From: Brevibacterium sp. UMB1308A
GTDB taxonomy: Bacteria > Actinomycetota > Actinomycetes > Actinomycetales > Brevibacteriaceae
NCBI RefSeq assembly: GCF_030230605.1
Contig: NZ_JASPDO010000006.1
Coordinates: 1 to 64,000 of the forward strand
Direction of reading: 5' to 3'
DNA length: 64,000 nucleotides
How positions within the stretch are numbered: the stretch's first letter is position 1; every line of letters begins with the position of its first letter. Position numbers and translations under genes: made by a program. This document shows, piece after piece, positions 8,873 through 18,544 of the stretch. The notes beneath the pieces are model-generated. The model saw only the letters and a program-made list of their open reading frames with translations. It did not search any database and was not told the DNA's origin.

Positions 8873-9924
8873 CTTCTGGCCGACTCCCACGCGGACACCG
8901 TTTCCGGTGCGAACTGACGCACCGCAGGAATAGCCAACGGGCCCCAATCCTCTTGCGCTTGTGCACTCAGAACCGCGTCAATGCACGCCAAACTCATCGC
9001 ATCGGCCGCCGCGGCACCCACATACGTGAGCGCCGGTGACGTGTAATCGTTGAGTTTCGAAGCGTCTGCGTCAGTGGCTGGAACAGACGCAGCGAACACC
9101 GTGTCGCCGTCAAACAGTGTGTGCGACGGGTAGATCGCCCGTGACAAACCTGCGTGTGCACTGGCCGCCACGCGGGTGATCTGCGCGTCCGTTAACGGCG
9201 CATCCGTGAGCAGACACGCAATCGTAGTGTTCGTAGCTGAAGCGCTGAGCGCGCGGGCACGCTCAACCTGTTCATTCAGTACCGCCACGGGTACGGCAGG
9301 CACCTCAATGTCATACTCCGCAAGGATACCTGCAGCGTGCAACCGGCCACGGGCATCAAAAATCGACCCCATCGGATTGGCCGTCACAACAGCTGTCACT
9401 CGCCACCCATCAGAGGTGGACACGGACGCAACGCCTGTGCCGCCTCGGGCGAACCCGCGGCCAGACCACGCACCCAAACCAGCACCCACAGAACCCCGGC
9501 ACGCCCCGTCACTGTTGTGCGCTGCCAGCGTGGCTGCCGCGCCCGTGTCCGCGTCGGGGGCCTGGGAGGCACCTCGGCCGAGGTCGAAAACAGCAGCCGC
9601 GGGAACGATAGGCACGCGGATCCCGGGGAGGGGCTCGCAACCAATCGAGGATGTCGCAAGCGCGTCCTGGACACCTCGGGCCGCACTGAGTCCTAAGGCA
9701 GAACCTCCGGTGAGAACCACGGCGTCAGCCCCATAACCCAAGGTGCCGGGCGCCAAAATATTCGTTTCGTGCGTGGCCGGGCCACCGCCTCGGGAATCAA
9801 CCCCCACAGTGGACCCGGGAGGTAGCAACAGCACCGTGGTGCCTGACAGACCCCCAGGAACCTCGGCGCACCCCATCCGCACGCCAGCGGGCAGGCTGAG
9901 CGAAAAGTCAGCCGCGAGCGCCAC
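8869..9924 (-). CDS. P1-family (DmpA-like) peptidase
   Basis: A 351-residue protein of the self-processing P1 family (L-aminopeptidase D-Ala-esterase/amidase and the mycobacterial Rv1333-type hydrolases). Family features include the N-terminal GVRMGCAEVPGGLSGTTV, the VVLTGGSALGL segment and the NTTIACLLTD segment about two thirds along, where I infer autocleavage exposes the nucleophile. GTG 9924 has GAGGAG 8 bases upstream and overlaps the end of the aminopeptidase P gene by 17 bp, so the two peptidases are co-transcribed. Confidence 0.8.
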   Translation of the reverse strand: MALAADFSLSLPAGVRMGCAEVPGGLSGTTVLLLPPGSTVGVDSRGGGPATHETNILAPGTLGYGADAVVLTGGSALGLSAARGVQDALATSSIGCEPLPGIRVPIVPAAAVFDLGRGASQAPDADTGAAATLAAHNSDGACRGSVGAGLGAWSGRGFARGGTGVASVSTSDGWRVTAVVTANPMGSIFDARGRLHAAGILAEYDIEVPAVPVAVLNEQVERARALSASATNTTIACLLTDAPLTDAQITRVAASAHAGLSRAIYPSHTLFDGDTVFAASVPATDADASKLNDYTSPALTYVGAAAADAMSLACIDAVLSAQAQEDWGPLAIPAVRQFAPETVSAWESARS

Positions 9925-11431
9925 GGATCCACTCCTCGATTTCAGCACGTGTGCGTGGGAAGTTCGCTGACAGGTTTTCAACACCGTCTTCGGTTACCAG
10001 AATGTCGTCCTCAATGCGCACACCAATCCCACGGAACTCTTCAGGGATCAGCAGGTCCTCGTCCTTAAAGTACAAGCCCGGTTCAATCGTGAACACCATG
10101 CCTGGCTCCAGGTGCGCGTCGGTGTACATCTCAGCGCGTGCCTGGGCGCAGTCGTGCACATCCAAGCCTAAGTGGTGGCTGGTTCCGTGCACCATCCACC
10201 GGCGGTGTTGCTGCCCTTCTGGACTCAAAGCTTCCTCGGCCGAAACCGGGAGCACCCCAAACTCTTCGAGCTTGTGGGCAATCACGTGCATGGCAGCGTC
10301 GTGGACCTCGGAGAACTTTACCGGGCGCTGGACGTGCTCGCCAGCCTTGGCGAACGCAGCCTCGCAGGCCTCGAGGACAGCGTCATAGATCTTCGCCTGG
10401 ACCTCTGTGAACGTTCCGTTAGCTGGGAGTGTGCGAGTGATGTCGGCCGTGTAGAGTGTGTCCACTTCAGCACCCGCGTCTACCAGCACCAGGTCGCCGT
10501 CACGCACCTGACCTGTGTTCTTAATCCAGTGAAGCGTACACGCGTGGTTTCCGGACGCTGCGATCGTGTCATAGCCGACCCCGTTGCCGTCGGTACGGGC
10601 AGCCAGTTCAAATGCCGTTTCGATGACGCGTTCACCGCGTGCGTGCTCAATGGCGCGGGGGAGGGACTGCACAACGTGATCAAACCCGGCGCGGGTGACA
10701 TCAACCGCGTGGCGAATCTGGCCGATCTCGAAATCGTCCTTGATCAGGCGCATTTCTGAAAGCGTCTGGGCGAGTTCGTCGTCACCGACTGTGGACACAT
10801 CAGAGTCGGCACCCACCTGCGCCCTGGCCTGGTCGATCTGCGCATCGATAGTGGTGTCTGCGCCACGGACAACACGCACTGAGATGGACCCCAGATCTTT
10901 GGTGAACGCGTCGGAAGCAACCGCGATGTTGTCACACGCAATTCCGGTTTTGGTTGCCATAGTTTCAAGGTCCTCACGTGGACCTACCCAGAACTCGCCG
11001 TAGCGGGAGTCTGAAAAGTATTCCTCGGTGTCCGCACCAGCGCGGGGACGGAAGTAGAAGGTGACGTCGTGGCCGTCTTCTGTAGGTTCAAAAACCAGGA
11101 CGGAATCTGGTTCTGAGTCCATTTCCAGACCGGTCATGTGGACGAACGCTGAGTGCGCACGGAACCGGTAGTCGGTGTCGTTGGAACGGACTTTCAACCC
11201 ACCCGCCGGGATGACCAGGCGTTCCCCGGGGAAGGCCCGAGACAAGGCTTCGCGGCGTTGCAGCGCGTAGGGGGCAACTTCCATGGGTTGAGCTGGAACA
11301 GGTGTGCGGTCCCACCCGCTTGCAACAAATTCGCGGAACGCCTTGGTTGCTGGCCTGCGCGAACGGTTGTTGACGCGGTCTGACAAAGGCTGGTCGTTAG
11401 ATGCGGTCGAAGAAGCGGTATCTTTTGTCAT
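9908..11431 (-). CDS. pepP: Xaa-Pro aminopeptidase (M24B)
   Basis: A 507-residue metallopeptidase that removes N-terminal residues preceding proline. The N-terminal creatinase-like domain (about 40-220) is followed by the pita-bread catalytic domain with metal ligands in VDAGAEVDTLYTADITRT, MVHGTSHHLGLDVHD, TIEPGLYF and GVRIEDDILVTEDG. Length and motif order are normal for bacterial aminopeptidase P. The ATG is preceded by a -10 box at leaderless distance. It is followed by the P1 peptidase gene and divergent from the PHP gene. Confidence 0.93.
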   Translation of the reverse strand: MTKDTASSTASNDQPLSDRVNNRSRRPATKAFREFVASGWDRTPVPAQPMEVAPYALQRREALSRAFPGERLVIPAGGLKVRSNDTDYRFRAHSAFVHMTGLEMDSEPDSVLVFEPTEDGHDVTFYFRPRAGADTEEYFSDSRYGEFWVGPREDLETMATKTGIACDNIAVASDAFTKDLGSISVRVVRGADTTIDAQIDQARAQVGADSDVSTVGDDELAQTLSEMRLIKDDFEIGQIRHAVDVTRAGFDHVVQSLPRAIEHARGERVIETAFELAARTDGNGVGYDTIAASGNHACTLHWIKNTGQVRDGDLVLVDAGAEVDTLYTADITRTLPANGTFTEVQAKIYDAVLEACEAAFAKAGEHVQRPVKFSEVHDAAMHVIAHKLEEFGVLPVSAEEALSPEGQQHRRWMVHGTSHHLGLDVHDCAQARAEMYTDAHLEPGMVFTIEPGLYFKDEDLLIPEEFRGIGVRIEDDILVTEDGVENLSANFPRTRAEIEEWIRGARG

Positions 11432-11437
11432 ACGGCC

Positions 11438-11443
11438 AGTCTA
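11438..11443 (-). promoter_or_regulatory. -10 box of pepP
   Basis: TAGACT on the reverse strand, 6 bases before the ATG at 11431, a leaderless arrangement. Confidence 0.55.
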
Positions 11444-11497
11444 TGCACTAAGCCCATATGAGGCACGAAGACCATATAAGTGTCCACACGTGGGCAC

Positions 11498-11503
11498 TAG
11501 ACT
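11498..11503 (+). promoter_or_regulatory. -10 box of the PHP gene
   Basis: TAGACT, 6 bases before ATG 11510, back to back with the pepP promoter. Confidence 0.55.
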
Positions 11504-11509
11504 TTGAGC

Positions 11510-12349
11510 ATGATCGATCTGCACACTCACTCAGCGTTCTCTGACGGCACCCAGACACCTGAGGAGCTGCTCGCACAAGCGTCTGATGCAGGGGTGACGA
11601 CGCTGGGGCTTACCGACCACGACACGGTCGCTGGATGGAGCGAAGCGGTGCAGGCAGCGCGCATCCACGGCGTTCAGCTGGTCCGTGGCATGGAAGTGTC
11701 GTGCCGTTTTCAAGGTGTGAGCGTGCACATGCTCAGCTATCTGCACAACCCTGACGGCGCTCGCCTGACAGATCAGACGGAAGAGATCCGCAAAGCCAGA
11801 GTCACCAGAACACGCAAGATTGTTGACCTGCTCAGCGCAGATTTCCCTATCGCCTGGGAACACGTATGTGAGCACGTGGGAGAAGGCGCAACCGTTGGCC
11901 GTCCGCACATTGCTGACGCCTTGGTCCACCAGGGGATTACGCGTGATCGCTCAGAAGCCTTTGCCACACTCCTTCACCGCGACAGCCCCTACTACGTTTC
12001 CATGCCGGTCATTTCGCCCATTGAAGCCATCGACATGATCCATGAAGCAGGGGGTGTGGCAGTGTTCGCGCACCCGGCGGCCAGTTCGCGCGGGCAGGTC
12101 GTCACTGATGCCGGCATGCGCACCATCATCGAAGCTGGCCTCGACGGACTCGAAATCGATCACCGTGACAACCCGCTAGCTGAACGTCAGAAGCTTCGCG
12201 AACTCGCACAGGAATACGGACTCATCATCACCGGTTCGAGTGACTACCACGGGGCAGGGAAACCCAACCAGTTAGCTGAAAACACCACCAGTCCACACAT
12301 GCTTGAGCGCATCCTTGAACGTGCGCACGGTGTAGATCTGGTGGTGTAA
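11510..12349 (+). CDS. PHP-domain phosphoesterase (RNase AM/TrpH-like)
   Basis: A 279-residue PHP hydrolase. Metal-binding motifs are visible in order: MIDLHTHSAFSDGT (1-14), LGLTDHDTVAGW (about 35), the RGMEVSC glutamate (about 64), AVFAHPAA (about 185) and TGSSDYHG (about 244). TrpH-type relatives hydrolyse 3',5'-bisphosphates or 5' ends of short RNA. The start codon follows a -10 box at leaderless distance, and ATG 11510 is preferred to TTG 11504, which lacks a ribosome binding site. Confidence 0.85.
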   Translation: MIDLHTHSAFSDGTQTPEELLAQASDAGVTTLGLTDHDTVAGWSEAVQAARIHGVQLVRGMEVSCRFQGVSVHMLSYLHNPDGARLTDQTEEIRKARVTRTRKIVDLLSADFPIAWEHVCEHVGEGATVGRPHIADALVHQGITRDRSEAFATLLHRDSPYYVSMPVISPIEAIDMIHEAGGVAVFAHPAASSRGQVVTDAGMRTIIEAGLDGLEIDHRDNPLAERQKLRELAQEYGLIITGSSDYHGAGKPNQLAENTTSPHMLERILERAHGVDLVV

Positions 12350-12366
12350 AAGAAGCGCTTGCGCGC

Positions 12367-13740
12367 TTAGTTGTCAGCCTGGGAGCGCTGGGTACGCTGG
12401 GTGGGCTTGCCACCTCGGGTCCGGCGCCGAGGTCGTTTCTGCGCCCGCGGTTTCCGCTGAGGTGCGTTGCCCCGAGCCGAACGGCCCTTAGCAGGCGCTT
12501 TCGAGCGGGACTGTGCGTCGTCCGCGTCCTTGGCGCGTGGCATGCGACCCTTTGTGCCCTTAGCGATGTTGAGATCGCTAAACAGGTGAGGTGACGTGGA
12601 GTACGTCTCCTCCGGGTCGTCAAAGTCGAGCCCCAGTGTGCGGTTGATGAGCTTCCACTTAGCGACGTCTTCCCAGTCGATCAGGGTGACAGCGATACCT
12701 GTGTTACCTGCTCGCCCGGTGCGTCCAATGCGGTGCACATACGTCTTGTCGTCTTCTGGGCACTGGTAGTTGATGACGTGCGTAACGTCGTCGATGTCGA
12801 TTCCGCGGGCAGCAACGTCGGTTGCGACCAGCACGTCAGTGGTGCCGTCGCGGAACCGCTTGAGCGCCTTTTCACGCATGTGCTGGTTGAGATCCCCGTG
12901 GAGTGCTTGTGCCTGGAACCCGCGATCCTTGAGTTCGTCCGTCAGACGGTCGGCTGTGCGCTTGGTGCGCGCGAAGATAATGGTGCGTCCGCGGCCTTCG
13001 GCCCGCAGGATCCGCCCCACAAGTTCGGTCTTGTCCATTGAGTGTGCGCGGTAGACGAACTGTTTGGTATTGACCGAGGTCGTAGAAGTGTCCGACGCTT
13101 GCGTGGCACGGATGTGGGTGGGTTGCGACATGTAACGGCGAGCAAGCGCGATCACCTGACCCGGCATGGTTGCTGAGAACAGCATGGTCTGACGCTTCGC
13201 TGGCAGGGCAGCCACGATCTTTTCGACATCAGGGAGGAACCCTAAGTCGAGCATTTCATCGGCCTCGTCAAAGACCGCGGTAGAGATCTGTGAAAAGTTG
13301 AGCACTCGACGCCCATACAGATCCAGGAGACGCCCGGGAGTACCCACAACGACATCGGCGCCGTCCTTCAGAGCACGAATCTGCGGCTCAAAGTCCTTAC
13401 CGCCGTAAATGGTGACGATCGAAGGTGAGAACGTGCGCGAAGCCACGCGCAGGTCATCAGCGACCTGGTGGGCAAGTTCACGCGTAGGCACCACGACGAG
13501 GGCTCGCGGAGCACGACCCTGCTCGCGGGACTGCTCACCCAAAATGCGCTGCAAAAGCGGGATTCCAAAACCCAGGGTCTTTCCGGTTCCGGTTTTAGCC
13601 TGACCAATAATGTCAGCACCCGTGAGCGCTACCGGAAGGGTCAAAGCCTGAATGGGGAACGGGTGCGTAATGCCGGCGTTCGTCAGCGACTCGACGATGG
13701 GCGCTTCAACACCCAGATCAGCAAAGGTTTCTTGTGTCAC
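12367..13740 (-). CDS. DEAD-box ATP-dependent RNA helicase
   Basis: A 457-residue superfamily 2 helicase with Q-motif (PFPIQALTLP), motif I AKTGTGKT, Ia PTRELAHQ, motif II DEAD, motif III SAT, and C-terminal motifs ARGIDIDDVTHVINY and HRIGRTGRAG. A basic tail (about 400-457, rich in Arg, Lys, Gly) probably binds RNA. Likely roles are ribosome assembly or RNA unwinding. GTG 13740 follows a GAGGAC-like site. It is divergent from the ferritin-like gene, an arrangement shared by many actinobacteria. Confidence 0.93.
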   Translation of the reverse strand: MTQETFADLGVEAPIVESLTNAGITHPFPIQALTLPVALTGADIIGQAKTGTGKTLGFGIPLLQRILGEQSREQGRAPRALVVVPTRELAHQVADDLRVASRTFSPSIVTIYGGKDFEPQIRALKDGADVVVGTPGRLLDLYGRRVLNFSQISTAVFDEADEMLDLGFLPDVEKIVAALPAKRQTMLFSATMPGQVIALARRYMSQPTHIRATQASDTSTTSVNTKQFVYRAHSMDKTELVGRILRAEGRGRTIIFARTKRTADRLTDELKDRGFQAQALHGDLNQHMREKALKRFRDGTTDVLVATDVAARGIDIDDVTHVINYQCPEDDKTYVHRIGRTGRAGNTGIAVTLIDWEDVAKWKLINRTLGLDFDDPEETYSTSPHLFSDLNIAKGTKGRMPRAKDADDAQSRSKAPAKGRSARGNAPQRKPRAQKRPRRRTRGGKPTQRTQRSQADN

Positions 13741-13784
13741 AAAAGTCCTCGTTGTTGTGTGTACCAGGGGATTTACTGTGCGGA

Positions 13785-13790
13785 TAGGCT
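13785..13790 (+). promoter_or_regulatory. -10 box of the ferritin-like gene
   Basis: TAGGCT, 6 bases before ATG 13797. The intervening AGGAGC is too close to the ATG to serve as a ribosome binding site. Confidence 0.5.
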
Positions 13791-13796
13791 AGGAGC

Positions 13797-14408
13797 ATGC
13801 ACAACGACGCCCCAACCGCGATCCTGGCCACTTTGGCTCTCTATGAACTGTCCGTCTTCCAAAGCACTGCAACGGATGCGCAGTTCGCTCCTCATGTGCG
13901 AGACACAGTCGAGCTATCTCGCGTCAGCGGCTACGCGCTCAACCACTTTGAAGCGCTCATGGAACGCATTGGACAGTTAGGTGGCGATGCGCTGGCGCTC
14001 ATGGAAGAAAGGGCGCCGTCTTTAACTGCATTCAACGAACGCACGCAACCGAAGGATTGGCACGAGAGTCTCATGAAGTCCTACGTCCACGACGGACTGT
14101 TGCGGGACTATGCCAAAAGCTCTCTTCCGGCACTCGATGCGGACAGTAAAAACGTCATCACCGCCGTACTCGATGATACACGTCGCGAAGAACTGTTGCG
14201 CGCTCGCCTGGGCGAGCTTATTAACGACCAGGATATTTTGGGGTCACGCCTCGCCTTGTGGGGGCGCAAACTCGTTGTCGAAACGGCGAAACGTCTAACA
14301 GAAATTGTCGAACTCACGACCGACCATGAGCACCTGGACGCAAAAGCCTGGCAGAGTGCCCTTACCGGGCACTCGCGACGCATGAGCGCAATTGGCCTAG
14401 TCGCTTAA
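13797..14408 (+). CDS. Ferritin-like fold protein (actinobacterial, MiaE-like)
   Basis: A 203-residue, mostly helical protein that matches the conserved actinobacterial ferritin-like family usually found beside a DEAD helicase and DUF3107. Helix-forming stretches with carboxylates and histidines (for example LSRVSGYALNHFEALMERI and TTDHEHLDAKAWQ) could bind a di-metal centre, but I cannot confirm the exact ligands. Function unknown. The start is leaderless by position. It converges on DUF3107. Confidence 0.7.
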   Translation: MHNDAPTAILATLALYELSVFQSTATDAQFAPHVRDTVELSRVSGYALNHFEALMERIGQLGGDALALMEERAPSLTAFNERTQPKDWHESLMKSYVHDGLLRDYAKSSLPALDADSKNVITAVLDDTRREELLRARLGELINDQDILGSRLALWGRKLVVETAKRLTEIVELTTDHEHLDAKAWQSALTGHSRRMSAIGLVA

Positions 14409-14471
14409 GTTGGCGTAGCTGCGCTAGCTTTCGCTGATGCGTCCTAGCAGTTGTGTACTAGCCGCTGCGTC

Positions 14472-14696
14472 CTAGCCGATTCCGAATCCCACGCGGTGAG
14501 CAGTCTCGGATCCGACTTCGACGTACGCGAGGGCCTGAGCGGGAACCAGGACCGTACGGTTCTTCGCATCCTTAAGCGAAATCACTGTTCCCTGCGAGAT
14601 TGCCTCGTTGACCTGCGCGGTGATGTCTTCAACACTTGCGTCAACATCGAGGGTAAGTTCACGGTTGGACTGGCGAATTCCGATCTTAATTTCCAT
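14472..14696 (-). CDS. DUF3107 protein
   Basis: A 74-residue protein starting MEIKIGIRQSNRELTLDVD and ending in GFGIG, full length for DUF3107, a conserved actinobacterial family of unknown function commonly found between a TetR gene and the ferritin-like gene, as here. It has the beta-rich pattern of a small ubiquitin-like or PII-like fold, which is only a guess. The start codon follows a -10 box with a 7-base gap. Confidence 0.88.
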   Translation of the reverse strand: MEIKIGIRQSNRELTLDVDASVEDITAQVNEAISQGTVISLKDAKNRTVLVPAQALAYVEVGSETAHRVGFGIG

Positions 14697-14703
14697 GTGA
14701 GCT

Positions 14704-14709
14704 AGTCTA
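14704..14709 (-). promoter_or_regulatory. -10 box of the DUF3107 gene
   Basis: TAGACT on the reverse strand 7 bases before the ATG at 14696, leaderless. Confidence 0.55.
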
Positions 14710-14721
14710 GCCGGAATGAAT

Positions 14722-15357
14722 CTAGGATGAGTGCTGGCCCGGGGTAGGCTTGCGAGTCAGCGTGAACTGGGATTTCTCAACACCGGAGAGTCCTTCGAAG
14801 GCCATTTTGGCGGTAAGACGGGCGACTTCTTCAACATCCACGTCGTCGTAATCGATGCACACCTGCGACGCCTGTTCAGCCATGCCAGCGATCGCACGAC
14901 CCATGACATAGGCTTGAACGTCGTCTAAGTTGTTCCTGTCGCGAATAGACTCTGAAATGATCTCAACGTAGGTGTCGACAGCACGGCTCCACCGCGTGCG
15001 CGCATCGCTGAGTTCACTACTGGTCCGCGACATGACGATGAAGGCGCTACGGTTTTCTTTCACGAACTCAAAGTACCCGTAAAAAGACTGGTGTACTCGT
15101 TCTTCGCGGCTGTCCACGGTTTCCAGAGTTGTCGTGAGACGCTCAGCAAGTTCTTCGATCGCACTGTCCATGATTGTGGTGAACAGTTCGTGCTTCGACT
15201 CAAAGTGCTGATAAAGAATGGGTTTGGACACTCCCGCTTCGAGCGCAATGTTGTCCATTGATGTCGCGTGGTACCCCTGACGAGCGAAAACCTCAGTGGA
15301 GACGCTGAGAAGTTGGCTTCGACGTTGTGCCCGGGGCATGCGTTTTTGGGAGGTCAT
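14722..15357 (-). CDS. TetR-family transcriptional regulator
   Basis: A 211-residue repressor with a typical N-terminal helix-turn-helix (AQRRSQLLSVSTEVFARQGY ends in HATSMDNIALEAGVSKPILYQHF, about 8-55) and a helical ligand-binding domain. The ligand is unknown; targets may include its own gene and divergent adnA, 61 bp away. ATG 15357 fits the leaderless -10 box; a TTG 30 bases upstream would include the box in the coding region. Confidence 0.88.
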   Translation of the reverse strand: MTSQKRMPRAQRRSQLLSVSTEVFARQGYHATSMDNIALEAGVSKPILYQHFESKHELFTTIMDSAIEELAERLTTTLETVDSREERVHQSFYGYFEFVKENRSAFIVMSRTSSELSDARTRWSRAVDTYVEIISESIRDRNNLDDVQAYVMGRAIAGMAEQASQVCIDYDDVDVEEVARLTAKMAFEGLSGVEKSQFTLTRKPTPGQHSS

Positions 15358-15364
15358 AGGCGCA

Positions 15365-15370
15365 AGTGTA
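15365..15370 (-). promoter_or_regulatory. -10 box of the tetR gene
   Basis: TACACT on the reverse strand, 7 bases before the ATG at 15357. Confidence 0.45.
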
Positions 15371-15418
15371 ATTGACTCATATGCCAACTGTGTCAGTGCC
15401 TCGTGATGGAATGGCTAC

Positions 15419-18400
15419 ATGAAGGATTTTTTCAGCGTCCGCACCGCCACTGACGCAGTCGTCGACAGCCTGAACCGTGGCGACTCACTCGCTGTTCTGG
15501 GAGTTCCCGGGGCAGGCAAAAGTACTGTCATGAAGAACAGCTTCGCGCGTTTGGCTGCAAGCCGAAACGCCGACTCGGTGCTCGTGCTCACCCCAAACCG
15601 TGAACATGCGGACGTTTTGCGTGACGAATTGAAGTCTCCTGTTCGTTCATCTGCTACAGCGCGTTCAGTTCACTCATATGCGTTTGGAATCGTTGCCGCG
15701 CACACGGCGACTACGACGGGCGTCCCCGCACTGTTTGTTTCTGGTGCCGATCAAGACGTGCGTTTAGCTGAGCAACTTCAAGGGTATTTTGACTCCACGG
15801 TGGCAGGCCCTCAATGGACCAGGTCAATGACGCCTGAACTGGCACGCACAGACGTATTTCGCACTCAGCTGCGTGACTCTATTTCAGAAATCATGGGTCA
15901 CGATTTCTCATATGACCACATTGTCGAGCTCGCGCACACTCATAACCGACCCGAATGGGAAGTTCTCTCATTCATTGGCCGTGAGTACGAGGAACTTCTC
16001 ACCTTTTTAGGAGAAGGTGCCGTTGACACCTCGGCGGTGTTCACAAAAGCGAAGCACATCGTTGAAGAATCACGCGTTGTTCCGGGTAAAGCGTGGGACT
16101 TTGCGCCCGAGGTTCTACCCGCCTGGATACTGTGTGACAGCGTCCAAGACTTTCCGGACTCAGCCTTGGGATTCCTACATGCTCTGTATCAACGGGGTGT
16201 GTGTTTTGCCCTCACGTGTTCACCGGATTCCGCGACTCAGAGTTTCCGAGGTGGAAGCGGTGATGTTTTTGCGGGGCGTCACCAACTTGGGGTACACACG
16301 GACATTGCCCTCGATCCGCTCGATCCTCATATTCGGGGAGCCGGTGCAATCACCCACACGGTAGATTCGCTCATGCGTGACTCAGCCGATCCCGTTCACG
16401 CACTGGGCTATATGGCACCCAAGGGAAGCGCAGAAGGTTCTACTCAAGTGTTCAGCTGTGAGTGTTCATCTGGTTCAAATGCCGCCCGCATGATTGCGTC
16501 CATGATCTACGACCGTCACCAAGATGGCGTTCCATTTGCCGATATCGCGGTTGTGACACGTCGCGCTTCGTCAGCAGCTCAATTGAGTGACGAACTGGCC
16601 GCGTCTGGTATTCCTGTGCGTACGTCGGTTCGTGCCTTGGCGAGCGACCCTGCCACCATGCCACTTCTTCAGATTCTGAGTCTGCCCCCTGATTCCCCCG
16701 AATGGCCGAACGCTGCAACCGCGTGCGTGACTGGCGCCTACGGGGGACTCGATGCCCTCACACTCCGGTCGCTGCAACGTGAACTCACTCAACTGTCAGG
16801 CGTGGAAGGCTCGCTCGAAGCACTTATGGAGTGGGCATTAGAAACAGACACTGAGCTTCCAGCCGCAGTTGAGCGCGCAAAACGCATGGTGAAAGCGGCT
16901 CAGGAGTCCTCGCATGAGCTGGCACAGTACGCAGTGTGGGCGGTGTGGAACGCAGCCCAGGTCGCTGATGAGTGGCAAGAAAACGCGCTACGCAACCCGT
17001 CCGGACACCACTCGTCCTACCTCGACGCAGTGATACGTCTTCTGGCGTTGGCGGAAAAGCTCACTGAAGGCGCCACCAGTCAGGTGACAGGACGCGACTT
17101 CGCAATGAAGGTCATGTCGCAGAAGTTCGCACAGGACTCCTTAGCGCACACAGCGTTGAACGACATCGTGACTGTCACCACGCCTGCGGGTGTCGCGCAC
17201 ACCCACTTTGACACTGTGATCGTGACTGATTTGCAAGAAGGCGTGTGGCCCAACCCCACAGTGCGTGGAACCATTTTCAAGACTCCGCAACTCATGCGGG
17301 TGCTCAAAGATCCGGCATCGCAAGAGGAACTGTCTTCGGAGAACTTTTCACAGCAAGACTTCCTCGCCAGGCGGCGTGAAACTATTCGCGATGAAGGAAA
17401 GCTGTTTATCGCTGCCTTGAGCCGTGCACGTTCACGTGCTGTGGTGGTGGCAGTCAACGGGCACGGTGAGCTTCCCAGCCCTCTGTTCACAGCCGTGAAG
17501 GACATGCCGTGGACGTCCCAGTACTGGGTAGATGAGCCGGATATCCTTCCAAGCACGCTGTCTGAAATTGCTGGTTACGCCCGCTTACAGGTGAACCAAG
17601 CGCTGGAAAGCGCAGATGAGGATGCGGCGAAGCCCTGGGCGCAGTTGCTTCAGACACTGCGTTGTTCGGGTGTGAGCGCAGCCGACCCCAGCACGTGGTG
17701 GCTGAACCCCAGCTCTGAGCTTCCGGCAATGCCCACTGATGAACCGGTACGCATTTCGCCGTCGCAAGTAGAAACGTACGACCAGTGCCCCCTCAAGTGG
17801 TTCTTCAATCAGAACTCGTCACAGACTGTAGATACGTACCCGCAGGCGTTCGGTAATCTCATTCACGAAATCGCGCAGACCTACCCCGGTGGGGATCTTG
17901 CTGACATGCTGAATCACTTTGACGAAAAGTTCGAAGAGTTCACCTTTGAGTCTGAGTGGGAACGCCAGCGCGAATATGCTGACGGGCGCGCCACGGTTGA
18001 AAATCTGAGCGAGTATCTCAAGAACCGTGGGGATAAGACCTTTGTGGCCGCCGAGGTCGTCGTCAGGTCTGATCTCGATGTGCCGTTAGGGCCCGCCAGG
18101 GTCAGTGGCCGGATTGACCGTTTGGAAAAGACTTCGGACGGTGCTGCCTACATTGTCGACTTCAAGACAGGGAAAAACCTTCCTTCTAAACCAAGTGTTC
18201 AAGAGAACCCACAGCTTGCGACGTATCAGGTTGCGATCGAAACAGGCCAGGCCACTTTCATCGACGACGGCGAACTCATTGGAGGGATCACCAAATGTGC
18301 AGGCGGTGAACTGGTGTACCCCCGCAAGGCGGCCGGCCAGGGTAAAGCGCCTTCGAATGTGCGCGAGCAAGGTCCAATCAAGGACACCGAGGTGTATACA

Positions 18401-18544
18401 AAGACACTCGCGACCATCGAAAGCTTGGTTCGTTCAGCTCGTACGCACACGTTTACGGCAACTCCCTCAGATGACGCGTGTCGCACGTGTGCGTTTACTC
18501 AGTCCTGCCCAGCGTTTGCAATGGGTGAAAGTGAGGAATCATGA
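15419..18544 (+). CDS. adnA: AdnA-like helicase-nuclease subunit
   Basis: AdnA pairs with AdnB to resect double-strand DNA ends in actinobacteria. The 1041-residue protein has an N-terminal UvrD-like motor with Walker A GVPGAGKST (about 25-33) and a C-terminal RecB-type nuclease with DFKTGKNLPS and the QLATYQVAI motif. Cysteines in DQCPLKWFF and CRTCAFTQSC suggest the AddB-type 4Fe-4S staple. Length is close to mycobacterial AdnA. Its stop overlaps adnB by 4 bp, so stoichiometric coupled translation is likely. Confidence 0.92.
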   Translation: MKDFFSVRTATDAVVDSLNRGDSLAVLGVPGAGKSTVMKNSFARLAASRNADSVLVLTPNREHADVLRDELKSPVRSSATARSVHSYAFGIVAAHTATTTGVPALFVSGADQDVRLAEQLQGYFDSTVAGPQWTRSMTPELARTDVFRTQLRDSISEIMGHDFSYDHIVELAHTHNRPEWEVLSFIGREYEELLTFLGEGAVDTSAVFTKAKHIVEESRVVPGKAWDFAPEVLPAWILCDSVQDFPDSALGFLHALYQRGVCFALTCSPDSATQSFRGGSGDVFAGRHQLGVHTDIALDPLDPHIRGAGAITHTVDSLMRDSADPVHALGYMAPKGSAEGSTQVFSCECSSGSNAARMIASMIYDRHQDGVPFADIAVVTRRASSAAQLSDELAASGIPVRTSVRALASDPATMPLLQILSLPPDSPEWPNAATACVTGAYGGLDALTLRSLQRELTQLSGVEGSLEALMEWALETDTELPAAVERAKRMVKAAQESSHELAQYAVWAVWNAAQVADEWQENALRNPSGHHSSYLDAVIRLLALAEKLTEGATSQVTGRDFAMKVMSQKFAQDSLAHTALNDIVTVTTPAGVAHTHFDTVIVTDLQEGVWPNPTVRGTIFKTPQLMRVLKDPASQEELSSENFSQQDFLARRRETIRDEGKLFIAALSRARSRAVVVAVNGHGELPSPLFTAVKDMPWTSQYWVDEPDILPSTLSEIAGYARLQVNQALESADEDAAKPWAQLLQTLRCSGVSAADPSTWWLNPSSELPAMPTDEPVRISPSQVETYDQCPLKWFFNQNSSQTVDTYPQAFGNLIHEIAQTYPGGDLADMLNHFDEKFEEFTFESEWERQREYADGRATVENLSEYLKNRGDKTFVAAEVVVRSDLDVPLGPARVSGRIDRLEKTSDGAAYIVDFKTGKNLPSKPSVQENPQLATYQVAIETGQATFIDDGELIGGITKCAGGELVYPRKAAGQGKAPSNVREQGPIKDTEVYTKTLATIESLVRSARTHTFTATPSDDACRTCAFTQSCPAFAMGESEES

